Assembly (NCBI GenBank): GCA_050084985.1
Contig: JBITNC010000001.1
Coordinates: 159,402,001 to 159,466,000, forward strand
Source of the DNA: Nageia nagi
Lineage: Eukaryota > Pinophyta
Direction of reading: 5' to 3'
Length of the DNA: 64,000 bases
The notes beneath the pieces were generated by a model. The model did no database searches. It saw only the letters and a list, made by a program, of their open reading frames with translations, and was not told the origin of the DNA. Within the stretch, counting starts at the first letter, position 1, and every line of letters starts with the position of its first letter. The position numbers were made by a program, and so were the translations under genes. Below are positions 23,418-36,809 of the stretch, one piece after another.

Positions 23418-24075
23418 GCCCATGGCCAACACTATAATTGAGCTATAGGGCTAATGTACCTTTGGTAATCAAGGAATGAATAGTTTAGAATAATTATTAC
23501 ATGAAGATTTGTGATGTAAGAATACTTCCAGATTATGCTTATTTAAAAAAAAGTAATTACTAAACATTTTTTTTAAACCATCACTTAATAGTTTAAGGGG
23601 GTGATTAATAGTCATCTCCATATATACTTCAATGGTAGTTTACATGACCATACATGGATGCTTATCAACCACCATCATAGGGAGTCAACTTTTAGCAATT
23701 AGGTCATAGGTGGCAAACATATAATGACTTGTAAAGGGATTTAGGTATAGTTATAAACTACCACCAAATACCCTTTTTGGTCTAGTATGCATAATAATAT
23801 TTGTAGTTTATTGGGTAGAACACATCATAATTTAATTTAGAGTCTCATATGTAGATATTTTAAGAAGAGATTTAGAAGCATCATTCATATTTGTAGTAGA
23901 AAGGTGAGCAATAATTATGTCTATGAGATAAGGAGAAATAGGTGAACCAAGATCAACTTGCTCATATCCATGTGTAGAAAAATACAAATTATCACAAACC
24001 TTCTCTTCTACATTTGGATAATATTTTATACTATCTAATAATACTCTAATAACATATTGTAGATTAATAAAGGTA
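23418..24075. other. Intergenic flank of Copia-C
   Basis: No gene is supported. The 84-codon minus frame (23832-24086) runs into the Copia-C LTR boundary and shows no motif. Confidence 0.45.
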
Positions 24076-24080
24076 ATCAA

Positions 24081-24329
24081 TGACAATACTATGTTAGATC
24101 TAAAATTAAACGAATTTCATTAGATTGGAAATGAGAGTAAATACATTGCAAAGTGACTCTACATATTCATATTCTTATATTACCCTTAAGATCCCTTAAG
24201 AACTCTTCACATTTAGTAACTAACAAATCTTGGAATACAATTATACTCTAAGCTATGAATTTATGAAATATATTAAATACTACTACCACATTACAAATAC
24301 AATAATCACTAAGGATTAAGTGTTTAACA
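24081..24329 (-). repeat. Copia-C 3' LTR
   Basis: On the minus strand it starts TGTTAAACAC, directly after a purine tract (GATTAAGGGGGAT), and ends at the TGACAATAC edge on the plus strand. ATCAA precedes it. Confidence 0.85.
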
Positions 24330-24344
24330 ATCCCCCTTAATCTA

Positions 24345-27300
24345 AAGCGGTATTTGTAAGTCCAAGCATCTTCCTAAACTTGTTGAATTTTTCTCTTCCA
24401 AGTGCCTTGATGAAGATGTCTACAATTTTCTCATTTGTGAAAAAATATTTCAACTAAAGTTTCTTGATCTCCACATGATGTAGAATAAAATGATACTTCA
24501 TGTTGATGTGCTTTGTTTGATCATGAAATTTAGGGTTCTTGGCCAATTGAGTTGTAGATATATTATCAATTAGAATTCGACTTGGATGCTATTTTTCTTG
24601 CAAATATTTAGTATCTTCCTAAGCCACACAATCTCCTTTATTGCCTCTATAGCAGCCACATACTCTTATTCTATAGTGGAATCTATTAGAACATATTGCT
24701 TTCATGATCTCCAAGAGATATCTGTTGATCCAAGACTCATGACATATCTTGAAGTTGAAAGTCTATTTTGTTAGTCCCCATTAAAGTATGAATCTGTATA
24801 TCCAATTAATTTGATGTTTGCCATGTTGGAATATTTAAACACTAATTTTTTTGTTCCTTTCAAAATATATGAGAACTATTTTTCCTATTTTCCAATGCCC
24901 TTGGCATGGTTTTTGTATAAACTTAGAGAGTTCCAATTGCAAATGAAATATCTAGTCTAATTGTGGGTAGATAAATGATACTATAAGTTATTGATACTTT
25001 GCATCATCATCAAATGCATTCCCTTTAATAGATTTCAACTTTAATTTTTTTTATTAGAGTAGAGAGAGGATTACAATATATCATGCTAAATCTTTTCAAC
25101 AACTCTCAAATGTACTTTCTTTTGGAATTAAAAATGTACCTTAAATTTTGTGTCACTTCAACACCTAAGTAGTAATGAAGGTGTTCCATATCTATCATTT
25201 CAAAACCTTTCTTCAAATCTTGTTTCAAATATGTAATGTAACTTTCATTATTACTCGTTATCAAATGATCATCATCTACATACACCATAAGATATACAAT
25301 AGTTTTTCCAACCCTTATGATAAATAAAGTTACATCATCAAGATTAATATCTTTAAGAGATGCTCAATAAGCTTTTCATACTAAATGTGGGGAGCTTATT
25401 TTAGGTCATACAAGAACTTGATGAGCTTGCAAACTTTATGTTCTTGACCCTTCACTACAAATCCTTTTGGTTATTTCATGTATAGATTCTATTCAAATCA
25501 CCATTCAAGAAAGCAATCTTCACATCCATCTGGTGAACTTTCCATCCATACTGACCTGACATTACTAACAAAGAACAAATATTAGTCTATTTAGTTTTAG
25601 GAGAAAATATCTCATCATAGTCAATACCTTTTTTTACATAAAAAACCTTAGCCACAAGACTCACTTTGTATTTATTAGGTGGTCTATCTAATTTGTACTT
25701 ATTTGTTTTAGACCCACTTGCATCAAATAGGTTTGGTTCTATATGGAGGATCCATAAAATTACAAGTCCCATTATTAATGAGAGCATCATAATCCTTCTT
25801 CATAACATCTTTCTAAATATCATGAGAAAAAGATTCTTTAAAAGAAGTTGGATCATAATTAGCAAAAAAATTCAATTCATAATCAAATGAACATTCCATA
25901 TTATCAATATAATCACATAAATCTAAATCCTTTATTGCTCCATCTTCTAGTCTTTCTTAGTAGGAACTCATAGTTCTTGTATTTCCAACTTCATTAGGAT
26001 GAACACTTTGAATTTTTTTGGAGAGCCACTTAGGAATCTTCCATGATATTTTTGGCTACTAAAAAATTCGATTAGGTTCTTCATTAGGATTAAGGCTCAA
26101 CCTACCAATCCCATCAATCACATCATCCAAAGGAACTATTGGACCTGACAAAGAGGAAGGAAATTGTTGTTATTGTGAAGGAGGTATTTTTACTATAGGA
26201 ACAATTTTTTCATGAACTTGCACAAGTGGTGTAGATTTCAAAGATTGATCCAATATAAGGATCCCTCCTCAAGAATTGGAATCTCATAATCTACTTCAAA
26301 GAAGTGCTTTTCATGTGTAAACCTATCAAGATGATCAAGCTATCTTTCTATAATCATGTCACTCTTGTAACACTCAAGAAAAGTAACATCCCTTGTATAT
26401 AGGAACTTATTGGTTACCTTTTCATAAAGTTTATAGCCCTTGGCAGTATCTAAGTACCTAAAGAAAATACATTTCTAACTTCAAGCACCAAGTTTGCTTT
26501 TTTATTCCTTAGGGACTAAGGCATAATATTTGGAACTAAAAATCCTATAATGTTGAACTGAAGGAATATGACCAAACTATATTTCATATGGAGTTATGTT
26601 ATCAAGACCATGATAGGGATATCTATTTTTGACATATATTGCATACCAAACTATATCATCCCAAAACATCATTTTTACATTCTTGAAAAATAACATTGCC
26701 TAATTCATTTTCAGTAAGGTTCTATTTATCCTCTCAATTACACCATTTTATTGATGATAATAAAGAATAATTGTTTGATGTTTGATTCCATGCTAACTAA
26801 GATAATTTTTGAATTCATTTGATGTGTATTCACCCCCATTATCAAAATGAAGTGTGTCAATATGAGTGTGTGCTTCTTTCTAAATCATAACATGAAATTG
26901 TTTAAACTTTTCAAAATATCCAAACTCGTTCTTCAACAAATACATCCAACATATCCTAGTATAATCATCAATGAGAGTCATAATATATTTTTTCTAGTAG
27001 CAGAAGAGATAGGAAATGGTATACAAAAATCAATGTGTATGATTTATAATTTTCTACATTCTCTAAATTTTGAATCAATAAAAGGTTGTTTGTTGTTCTT
27101 TCCTATGATACATTCTTCATAAGGTTTTACATTCCCAAGAATGGTGGGTAATCTCGATACACCTTGCTTTTTTAATAAATGAAGATCATCAAAATTGAGA
27201 TGTCTAAATATTTCATTCCATAAGAGACTAGATGAGAGAATACCTTTTTCTTGATGAGTGAGGTAGGAAAAATTCCTTAATGTAGTAGAACTCCCATGTA

Positions 27301-28500
27301 GCTTCAACATCTTCTCATCCTCCCTACCAATCATCACTAGTTTATTATGAGAAGACCTCCTTATCTCCACTTTACCATCAAACATATGAATTGAATGACC
27401 TTGTTATCAAATAAGGATAAGAGATAACATGTTCCTTCATACTTTAAGAAGGTACAAAATAACATGGAGAAGCATATCTAAAAGGTATGACAACTTAAAT
27501 GTCATAGTACTAATACCCAATAGTTTAATACTAGATCTATTAGCAAAATACTCCACATCATCAATGTTTATATTCATCTCCTCAAAAAAATATTAACGAT
27601 ATGACATGTGACATGTTTCACTAGTATCAACCAACCATGCATCCTCCTAAAATGAAAATGAAATATTACATAAATTTTGAATTGTAGTGTTACATTAAGT
27701 AGTAACACAATGAGTGAAATCGAAGTTCTTACTCTTTTCTTGCTCCTATTTTTCATTTACTTATTTAATATTCTCCCATGGAGTTTAATAGGTTACAACT
27801 TCATGTCCTTTTCTATCACATATGGTATAGTGAAGATTATTTTTCTTATCATAATCACCTTGATTATATATAGTCCCCTAGCTCTAGAATTTATCCTACC
27901 ATGACCATGATGGTTTCTTTTACCTTGAGAAGAATTATGTGCAAAATTCTTTCCCTTTTGGGAAATGAAAAAATGTGTCTAAAATAGGATCATTAGGATT
28001 CTTTCCAAATTCTTTCTCATGTTTTGAAATCTTATTCACCAATGTCTTAAATATGAGAGATTTTAAATTACCACTAGCTTATAGGGATTCAAGATAGTTT
28101 GAATATTTGGGGTACAATGCCTTAATGAATGCCACAAGAGAAATGCTAATCTTTATACATGTAGAGTTTATATCATGCATAATTCCTTTAATCTCTAAAA
28201 GTAACACCATGGGATCATCATCTTTCAACTCTAGGTTGAAGAGCTTCAACTGTAATTGGATTAGTTCCAATTCTGAATGAGAGTCATATAAATCCTTTAG
28301 TTTCTTTTATACATTCCAAACATCAAATTTGAGTTAATGTGGTGGTTCACCTCTTCACTAACCAAAGCAATAATTAATGCATAGGCCTTACAATTTTTCA
28401 TATTCCAAACTACAAGCTGATATTTGGTATTAGTCAATTTGGTAGGTTGGTTATCACCATAACACATGTTGACCAAAAAATCATTGAAAATTAAAATATG
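24345..28500 (-). pseudogene. Copia-C gag-pol, heavily decayed
   Basis: Pieces in order on the minus strand: gag fragments (28270-28079 and around); a GAG-pre-integrase domain (27385-27044) with LLWNEIFRHLNFDDL and the distal ECIIGKN; integrase core with FDNGGEYTSNEF (about 26826-26856) and NGVIERINRT (about 26716-26750); reverse transcriptase with YKVSLVAKVF and IDYDEIFSP (25790-25587) and VYVDDDHLIT (from 25288); RNase H with TKHINMKYHFI and the terminal DIFIKALGREKF (about 24560-24370). Many stops and several frameshifts separate them, so it is non-functional. The RNase H end lies right beside the 3' LTR, as in intact copia elements. Confidence 0.9.
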
Positions 28501-29364
28501 CTTAATATTTCAACATCACTTTGATCAATTTTCTTTATCGATTAAAACAACACCAACAATTCGTATAAATGAATGCATATTTTTTATATTAATACTTCAA
28601 ATCAAATTTTATTAATTTAGTCAAACTTTCATACTTCCAAAATGATCTTAAAAAGCCAAAACATTCAAGTTAAAAGTTTTTTTGCTCTTAAAACAAAATG
28701 AGAAAAGCATACCAAAAATAAAAATAACACACTCAAAAATGAGTTACTACATCACTCATATCCTTATTGGAGGAGGAAGGGATGAAGAGGAAACATAATC
28801 TGAAACCTCATCATTATCATCCTTATCTTCAACATCTACCAAGTATCCTAATTCCAATTCTTTCTTGACCTCAATTTGCTTATCAAGAATCAAATACATC
28901 AAAGCATAAAACCCCTCATAAACACTATAATCTACAATATCTTAGTTAAATTATAAATTACTATGTTATTTTAAGTATTTCTTGATGATAAAATATAATC
29001 CATATCCCTCATCATACATGTACTCAAAATTTGAAGCTCAACAAAAATTAAATTCACCAAAAACAAAGCTAAAATGACCAAAATACCTTAAAAACACCCT
29101 CTATAATTTTAATTCTACAAAAAATAACTTACTGGTATGTTAAAAGGTTTACTATGCATTAAAATCTAATATGGAAACTCAATCCATTAAGTGATAGGTG
29201 GAGGTATGACTAGTTTATTATTATAGGCTCCACATGGGGTGGAGAGTGCCTAACTCATCAACAAAGTCAATTGGCATGGGTGGGATGTGTCAAGGGGGTA
29301 GGGGTTCTACATTGGTAGGTGGTGGGGTCATTAGCCTTCTTTAAAATATGTGAGGGGTCCAATT
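28500..29364 (-). other. Copia-C leader, distal part
   Basis: Non-coding sequence between the start of gag and the edge of the inverted-repeat element. I see no frame worth calling. The remaining leader lies at 45509-46007. Confidence 0.5.
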
Positions 29365-30190
29365 GATGAAGCATATCCTACCTTCACAAAGCTCCCACCC
29401 ATGCACATCCTATCTAATAAGTGTCAAACACAAGACATGTTAGAAGTTTAAAAAAGCCATTTTTCCAACAACAAGGGAGAATTGCAAGGCAGTTCTCCTT
29501 ACATTTTTTTTAGGTATAATTGCAAGATGATTATACCAAACCATCTTGCGATTATACCATAATTTTTTTATTTTTGTTTGATAATTGCAAGGTAATTATA
29601 CCAAACTACCTTGCAATTATACCACCATTTTTTAATTTTTCTCAAGTATAATAGCAAGGTGATTATACCAAACCGCCTTGCAATTATACCACAACTTTTT
29701 TGATATGGTTGGGTATAATTGCAAGGTGATTATACCAAACTACCTTGCAATTATACCATGTTTTTTAAAATTTTTCTTATATATAATCACAAGGTGGTTA
29801 TACCAAGCTACCTTGCAATTATATTGCAATAATTTTATTTTTCTCAAGTACAATCATAACGTGATTATACCAAACCACCTTGCAATTATACTGCTATTTT
29901 TTTATTTTTCTTGAGTATAAACACAAGGCAATTATACCAAAACCCCTTGAAATTATACCATAACTTTTTTATTTTTCTCGAGTATAATCACCTTACAAAC
30001 TACCTTGCAATTATACTACAACTTTTTTTTATTTTTGTTAGGTATAATGGTCTTGCAATTATACCAAATTGCCTTATGATTATACCTCATTTTTTATATT
30101 TTTTTTCCAATATAATCATAAGGTGATTATACATCCATTTTTTAATTTTTTTGGGTATGATCACCTTATGATTATATCGATGATTTTTTT
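29365..30190 (+). repeat. Left terminal inverted repeat with hairpin array
   Basis: Outer unique part 29365-29507, then about nine units of 70-80 bp to about 30190. A unit pairs GGTATAATTGCAAGGT with ACCTTGCAATTATACC around a 12-base centre. Units are joined by T-rich spacers of the form TTTTTTATTTTTCTC(A/G)AGTA. The 78- and 71-codon frames in it are repeat artefacts. Confidence 0.85.
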
Positions 30191-32125
30191 TTAAATCAAA
30201 TAGTAGAACTACCTTAAAATTGTATGTGCATGCATGGGCACGAATCTTGATGTCATTTATTTAATGCGCATGTTCAAGTTAGTTCAAGTTGGGTTTCATG
30301 GGCAAGAATTATTTTCCAATCGAACTAGGTATTTTGTGATTTCAATTGGAGTAGGGGAAGGAGGTTCAATGTCATATTTGTGATTTCATTTGGAGTAGGG
30401 GAAGGAAGTTCAATGTCACATTTGTGATTTTAGATCTTTATAGGTGAGTTTTTAGTGCCTTCCATGAATTTGTTTTTGCTTTTAAATTGAACAAAAAAAC
30501 TAGGATTTGTTTTGGGTGTAAACCTATTAGGTTTCTTCTTCATTCTTATATATTTCATCAATGTACTTACTCTTATAATGAATAACATTTGATGCAAAAC
30601 CATTTTGAACTATGCTTTGATTGTATCTCAAACTTTATTCAATGATCTCATTTAGGAACTAGATTAAATTTTCTTTTTTTTTCCTTCATTGCTCTTTCTA
30701 GTATTTTGAATATTGTCCCTTTTGGGTCCAATATTCGACACATATACCCTAAAATAGATGCTTCTTAGAAAGAAATTACTTGAGTTAAAGCTCCATGTCT
30801 TTAACGTGTTCTTTGATAGGTGGATGAAGTTATAAATATTCCCTATTATTCAAGGTTTGGTTCTTTCATCCAAAAATGTTCTTGAAACTAAAGAGGAATC
30901 TTGAGTAGTAGGATATATAAAGTGTGTTACTGAAGTTGATACATATCAAATTGATATATCTATATTGATAATCTATAAAGGTTACATTAGTAGCCAACTA
31001 TAGCCTCCCTAGTATTACTATATAACCAATATAATATATCCTTCTTCTCAAGATTCAATGACATCTTATATTATTCCTTCTAGGTTATCCATTTATTGAT
31101 CAACCATCTATAAAATCATTATTGTAGTAAAAACATTTATTCAAGATAATTATTTAGACATTTTTATGATCATTAAATTAAATTCCACTCCAATATCAAC
31201 AAGCACATTAGGAATATTAGTAATTTTTACTAGATACAAGGATTACTAGATGCCTTTGATCACAATATTTAGGATTGACTAATTTTTTAGCTAAAAAATA
31301 TGATAGTTTTTCATTCACTTGTATATTTTTTAGATAAATTCTCTTCTTTTGACTTGGTTTTTATGGTACAAAGCTTCTTAATTATCATCTTCAACTTTTT
31401 TGATAATTAGAGGTATTGGTTGAGATGATATTTTACTTGATATTAAATAGATTTTATTACATTGAATTATATTCAAGGTAGTAGTATCTTTCTTATCAAC
31501 ATGATAGACATCAACTACATGTTTATTATTATTCACATTTGCTACATGCTAGGTTGGTAATGAGGGTTGTTTGGGTAGTTGTTACTGATTCTATTGTTTG
31601 GTATTTGTAGGTCCTATTAACAATGCTTGTTATAGAGCTAAAAATATTTATGTCCAACTTATTGACATCTCCTATTCCCTTTTAGTTAAGAACTTCTCTT
31701 GAGTAATATAAAAAAATCATATAAAAATGTTAGTCTTTAAGAAGTCAAGATTTACTTTTGTTCCACATCTTCTTTTAATACAATGGAACCTATCAAGATA
31801 ATCCTCTAAATTTTCATCCTCAAGTCTTAGGCCTTGCATAAAATTTTGAATTCAAACATATATTATTTTGGATCTTTAGTGTCAATACCCCTAAATGTTT
31901 GTAACACAAATGCAATAAATTTTTTCATAAGTGGATCATATTTTATATCATTCTAATTAGATGTTCATCTTTTTCATAGTGGCAGTTTGTTATAATGGTG
32001 AAAGATAAGAGGTGGATCAAGTTATTCAGCCTACCTATCCAACAAATGTTTAAAAAAAATGTATTTTCTCAAGTTGACCTATCATGGATCGAATTTCATT
32101 ACACATGAGGTAGTAAGATAGAATT
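30191..32125. other. Non-coding interior of the inverted-repeat element
   Basis: No supported gene. A short direct repeat (TTGTGATTTCAATTGGAGTAGGGGAAGGA-type text, at about 30336 and 30381, the second copy slightly changed) lies near the array edge. The rest is AT-rich with no recognisable domain. Confidence 0.45.
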
Positions 32126-32129
32126 GGTG

Positions 32130-34822
32130 GCATTGATACCTATTGATAGAGTGGATGATTTCAAGAGAGGTGAAGAAAATTTTCTTGAATCCTAATGCAA
32201 CTTTGTGTGTAAGCATGAAGTGAAAATGTCTTGGAGGAAAAATCTGTTAATTATCCACCAAAAGCATCTACAATATGAACATGTTCCAAGTAAGTGTTTT
32301 TTCTATTTTAACCTTTAGTTTGGTTGTGTAACTTTTAGTTTTTAATTATATTCAATGTAATACCTATATTAGTCTAATATTGTGAATTTGCAGTTATTGG
32401 TGCTCATATGGGTATTAAGGTCATCAAAATGACCTGCTTCCTCCTAAAAGGAATAGATATTTCATCCAAAAGAGAGGATGTCAATGTCAATTTTTGGTAA
32501 AGGTTTATGAATGAAATCCTAATGTTGCTTTCATTATCTATAATTCTTTTAAACAAGTGGATTCAAATGTACATCCTTGCCATGGTGTCCATGATGTATC
32601 AACACAGTCTGGGAGGCATTTGGTTACACCACATTTGTCATGTGAGATAGCACATATTTGATTGAGGCATTATCGATTATAGGTGTGTTTATTGATAAAA
32701 TTTGTGATGGTCAGTGCTTGAATTAGTTGTTTTGTGAATTCCCAATAATGAGAGATAAGTTTATAATAAAGAGAGATTTTTCCAACATATGTAGAAGAAT
32801 TAAAAAAATTGATGTACAAAAACATGATGATGATAGAAAAATAATTCATTTATGGTACAAGGAGGAGAGGGATAAATGTTTTATTTATCATCCTTACGAG
32901 GAGGGGGTGTATAGCTTTATTTTTGGTATTCAAACTCCATGGATGCTGGAGAAGATGGTGACATTATCATATAACAACATTATTGCAATGGATTGATCAT
33001 TTAATACTAGATGGTACCTAATTAGTTACATCTCATATGCTCTTCTTACTTTACCTATGGTATTTGAAATATATATTTTTTTCTTTTCTAAATATCTTGG
33101 TGTTGTCAATTACAGTTCCAATTATACACAGTGCTTTTTTTTATGAATAAGAGAGTGGTGTGCCAGTTGCATGGATGGTTGTTGAATGTAATCAAATAAA
33201 GGACATACAATAATTGTTACAATTGTTACATGATAGAGGCTATTAGTATCATTCTAATTGGCATGTGAATGCCTTAATGATAAATAATTATCTCCTTGAA
33301 ATAGAAGCTATCAAGTATGAGATTTAAAGTTTAGTTATTATTCTATTTTTTAAATAAATTTTAGTTACAAATTTATTATGTTATTTTTGGATGTATGTGA
33401 TATTAGGGTATTCAAATATCAACAACTTCTTTGTGTGTTGCATGTATATAGAACATGGATGAAAAATACTTTTAGGTATGCATCCTCCTAAGATGTTGCT
33501 AGAAACATGTTCTCCAAGTTGGGAAAAATTATGCATAAAATTGATAATAGAACATCAGTTAGTACACTTTTAGATGATTTTTACAATTAATTTAAGGAGG
33601 ATAAGGCATTTTTAGACTACTTCCATTGCACATGGGTTATTCGTGATAAGATTAGTAAGGATTGCTAACTATATGGTTACAAGTTTGTTTAATATGCATT
33701 TTGTTTAGAATTTATATTTATGGTATTCTAATCATGCATATAGCATGTGCTTTTCAACCATGTGGACAAACTTATTTCATGATTTTTCACATTCAAATCA
33801 AGAGACTAATGCAGCCATTGAATCATCTCATTATTTCTTAAAGCTTAAATTTCTTGGTCAAAAGAGTAGGAATTGTGGAAGGAGGATGGACTGGTCGATT
33901 TATACCCTTCTCAAGTATGTAGAGCCATACTACACAAATAAAGACCTACTAAAGACTATGTTTATGGAACAACTATAAAAAAGAGAAGAATGTTGAAAAT
34001 GCACTATAAAGATCCCATAACATTCCTGATTCTTATTGTTCCCCACATGGATGTCTTTCAAATGTTTATTATGTAAAGAGTCAAACTATAGAGTCCACCA
34101 TATACCTTATCACCACTTATGGGCTTGAATTTAATGCATGTGATTATATGTGGGCATTGTAGGGGAATATTTTTAAACATACCATGAAGATTACAAACCT
34201 ACTTCGATTTGGATGGCCCTACAATAATGTGTCAACTCCTAATGTTGAGTGTGAGGAAAATGTGTTGCCTCCTATAGTTGAGCTTGATTTGAATGTGTCA
34301 CCTCCTACTATCTATTGTGATTCAAATATGTTACCTCATGACATTGAGTTTGATTTGAATGTGTAGCCTCCTACTATTAAGCATGATTCAAATGTGTTGT
34401 ATCATAGTTTTGAGCTTGATTTGAATGTGTCACATCCTAGTATCGATCATGATTTGAATGTGTTATCTTGTAGTTTCAAGCTTTATTTGAATGTATCACC
34501 TCCTAGTATTGAGTGTGATTCAAATGTGTTTTATTATAGTTCCAAGCTTGATTTGAGTATGTCACCTCCTAGTGTTGAGGTTGATCAAAAGAGCCATGTC
34601 CAAAATAATGTAGATACATTCTCTCCATAGTCAAAGCAAAAAATCATCAACTCTATTGGTTTCTTAAAATTTTTGGTTGAAAATGCTCCTGAAACACTAA
34701 ATAGAGGTCATAGATTTATCGAGATGGTTTCAAAGATATGTGAAGATGCACATGCTAAGGCTTCAGTTGGGCCTAGATTTATACTTTATCCTGATAAATA
34801 TTTGAGAAGGAAAAAGAGTTGA
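32130..34822 (+). pseudogene. SWIM-family transposase-like gene, decayed
   Basis: Collinear blocks on the plus strand match a plant SWIM-zinc-finger protein family related to Mutator-type transposases. Near 32145, VDDFKRGEE. After a probable intron (donor GTAAGTG near 32299, acceptor TTTGCAG near 32394), KRGCQCQFLVKVYE and PNVAFIIYNSFKQVD. At 32727-32996, FIFGIQTPWMLEKM and NNIIAMD. Near 33160, VPVAWMVVE. Near 33410, VFKYQQLLCVLHVYRTWMKN. At 33745-33978, NAAIESSHYFLKLKFLG and RRMDWSIYTLLK. Near 34120, GLEFNACDYMWAL and GNIFKHTMKI, a SWIM motif in which two Cys are lost (Tyr and Phe). Stops and frameshifts break it. Intact relatives would act on DNA ends; this copy is dead. Confidence 0.72.
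34225..34600 (+). repeat. 33-bp repeats coding an 11-residue tail repeat
   Basis: Directly after the degenerate SWIM motif and in its frame, about eleven 33-bp units encode two alternating 11-residue types, ELDLNVSPPTI-like and YCDSNVLPHDI-like. One in-frame stop (TAG near 34364) lies inside. The type-one unit contains DLN-x-x-P, the form of the plant EAR repression motif. The frame then runs on to a basic end, LRRKKS, at about 34822. Confidence 0.8.
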
Positions 34823-36129
34823 TTGGACAAATGCATGTTTTACTCTATATGCTAAGGCTTTAGTATGTTTCACATTTTACTCCATATGTTAATAATTGAT
34901 TATAATTATGATATTTTTTTGGTGTTGTAGGTAACACTATAAAACTAATGCATTGAATAATTTCATTTGGATAAGAATAATCTAATATGGAAAATTGATG
35001 ATGTGTCCTCTTAGTTATTACTATTTCAAGGTTTCATGAGATACAGAATAAGTGTATTCCATCAAGTCATGAGCATGTGTGTTGGTATCAAGCACATTAA
35101 TGCTAAAGGATATGGGACCTTTCTCATGTATATTTGCAATTTGCATAGAATTTGTAGTTAGTTTATTAGAAATGAATTGAAAAAAAATCTCAACATGATG
35201 TTGCATCAATTTGCCTTGAACATTATTTGCAAATATTCTACATCTTAAAAGGTCATTTCTTTACTAGATAAAATTTGCAAGAAAATGACATCCAAAATTG
35301 ATCTTCCAAGATTTTTTTTTTTTTTTGTAAAAAGTACTCCACATATAGAAATATCCTACTTCACACATTGAATCACTTTTGTAGAATGTGGAAAAATTTG
35401 AGATATATAAATGTCAGAAATTTATGAGGTTATATAAAATTAAAGTAGCATGCCATTTGAAAGGTGTCACATGACAGGAATACCCTATTATATTATTCAA
35501 AAAAATAATTGATTATTTTTCTCAAAATAGAAAATGTTGTTGAACCATCTTGTAGTAAATTGTACAAAGGCACAATAAAAGAAAATTCTTCCTAAGGTTG
35601 TAATCATAAGTGAAAGCTACACTATTTAACAAAATACATTAGGCTCAACCTTAAGTTGAAGGTATCCCACATAGATGACATTTTTACCCACCCAAATATT
35701 AGGTTCTATTTCTAACAAGTTACATACTATACAATACATAAAACATTGATGTGAATTGGGCATCAAGCTGTGAATTATGTCATTGCTAACAGTTGTTGAA
35801 TTGGATGGATGAGTCACTGAGGGTCCAATTGCACCATGATATTGAATATCCCTTAATTAAAATTTGAAAAATGAGCTGATCACCCAATGGGTTCTTCAAA
35901 AATCTAAAGATCCCTTAATGTTATATTTCCATGATTCTTAAATTCATTATTGTTGCTGCCATATACTTATGTCTCCATAATTGAATTGGAGAAGTACATT
36001 TTGCATATAATTAATCAAAGGAGGATATGAGTTATAACATATTAATAAAATATATTTATTGTAACTAAAGTAGTGAAGTGCACATTTAATAGCAATTAAA
36101 TTATCATATTTAATGTTTAAATGGTATAC
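34823..36129. other. Non-coding interior of the inverted-repeat element
   Basis: AT-rich sequence with short frames only (for example 35021-35209 and 35626-35817, minus), none with a motif. A T15-type run lies near 35312. Confidence 0.45.
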
Positions 36130-36800
36130 CCCAACCATTTAATTTTTATCTGGTATAATTGTTTTAGGGTTTAGGGTATAATCACCCTATGATTTGTTAT
36201 AATTGCCTTATGATTATACCCCAACCATTGAATTTTTATTGGGTATACCAAACAACCTTGTGATTGTCCATGGGTATAATCACCTTACAATTTGGTATAA
36301 TTACCTTATAATTATACCCCAACCATTGAATTTTTGTCAAGTATAATCACAAAGCAATTATACCAAATTGCCTTATGATTATCCCATGGGTATAATTGCC
36401 TTATGATTTTATATAACTACCTTGTGATTATACCGCAAACATTGAATTTTTTTTAGGTATAATCGCAACATGATTATACCAAACTACCTTATGATTATCC
36501 ACATGTATACTCACCTTACGGTGTGGTATAACCACCTTGCAATTATACCCCAACCATTGAATTTTTGTACAAACTTGTGATTATCCATGGGTATAATCAC
36601 CTTGCAATTATACCAAAAAAAACTTGCAATTATCCATGGCTATAATTGCCTTACAATTTGGTATAACCACCTTGCAATTATACCCAACCATTGAATTTTT
36701 GTTGGGTAGAGCAATTATACCAAATTGCCTTGTGATTATACCCATGAGTATTATTGTTGATATAATTATTTTATAGTTATACTCCAAATTTCTAATTTTT
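36130..36800. repeat. Third hairpin array, internal
   Basis: Units of roughly 90-135 bp are marked by CAACCATTGAATTTTTGT near 36130, 36222, 36321, 36440, 36551 and 36687. Each is joined to GGTATAATCACCTTACAATT and GATTATACC-type palindromic text like that of the terminal arrays. The CCATTGAATTTTT marker is absent from the terminal arrays, so this is a related but distinct array. Confidence 0.85.
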
Positions 36801-36809
36801 GTCAATATG

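Noticed and set aside
29678-30126. Two open frames of 78 and 71 codons with repeated LYHNF and NYLAII motifs
   Set aside because: They are translations of the palindromic hairpin array. The periodicity is nucleotide-level and appears on both strands.
29490-30190. Possible CRISPR-like array of regularly spaced palindromic repeats
   Set aside because: This is plant nuclear DNA. The spacers are T-rich and similar to each other, and the array is mirrored at the other end of a transposon.
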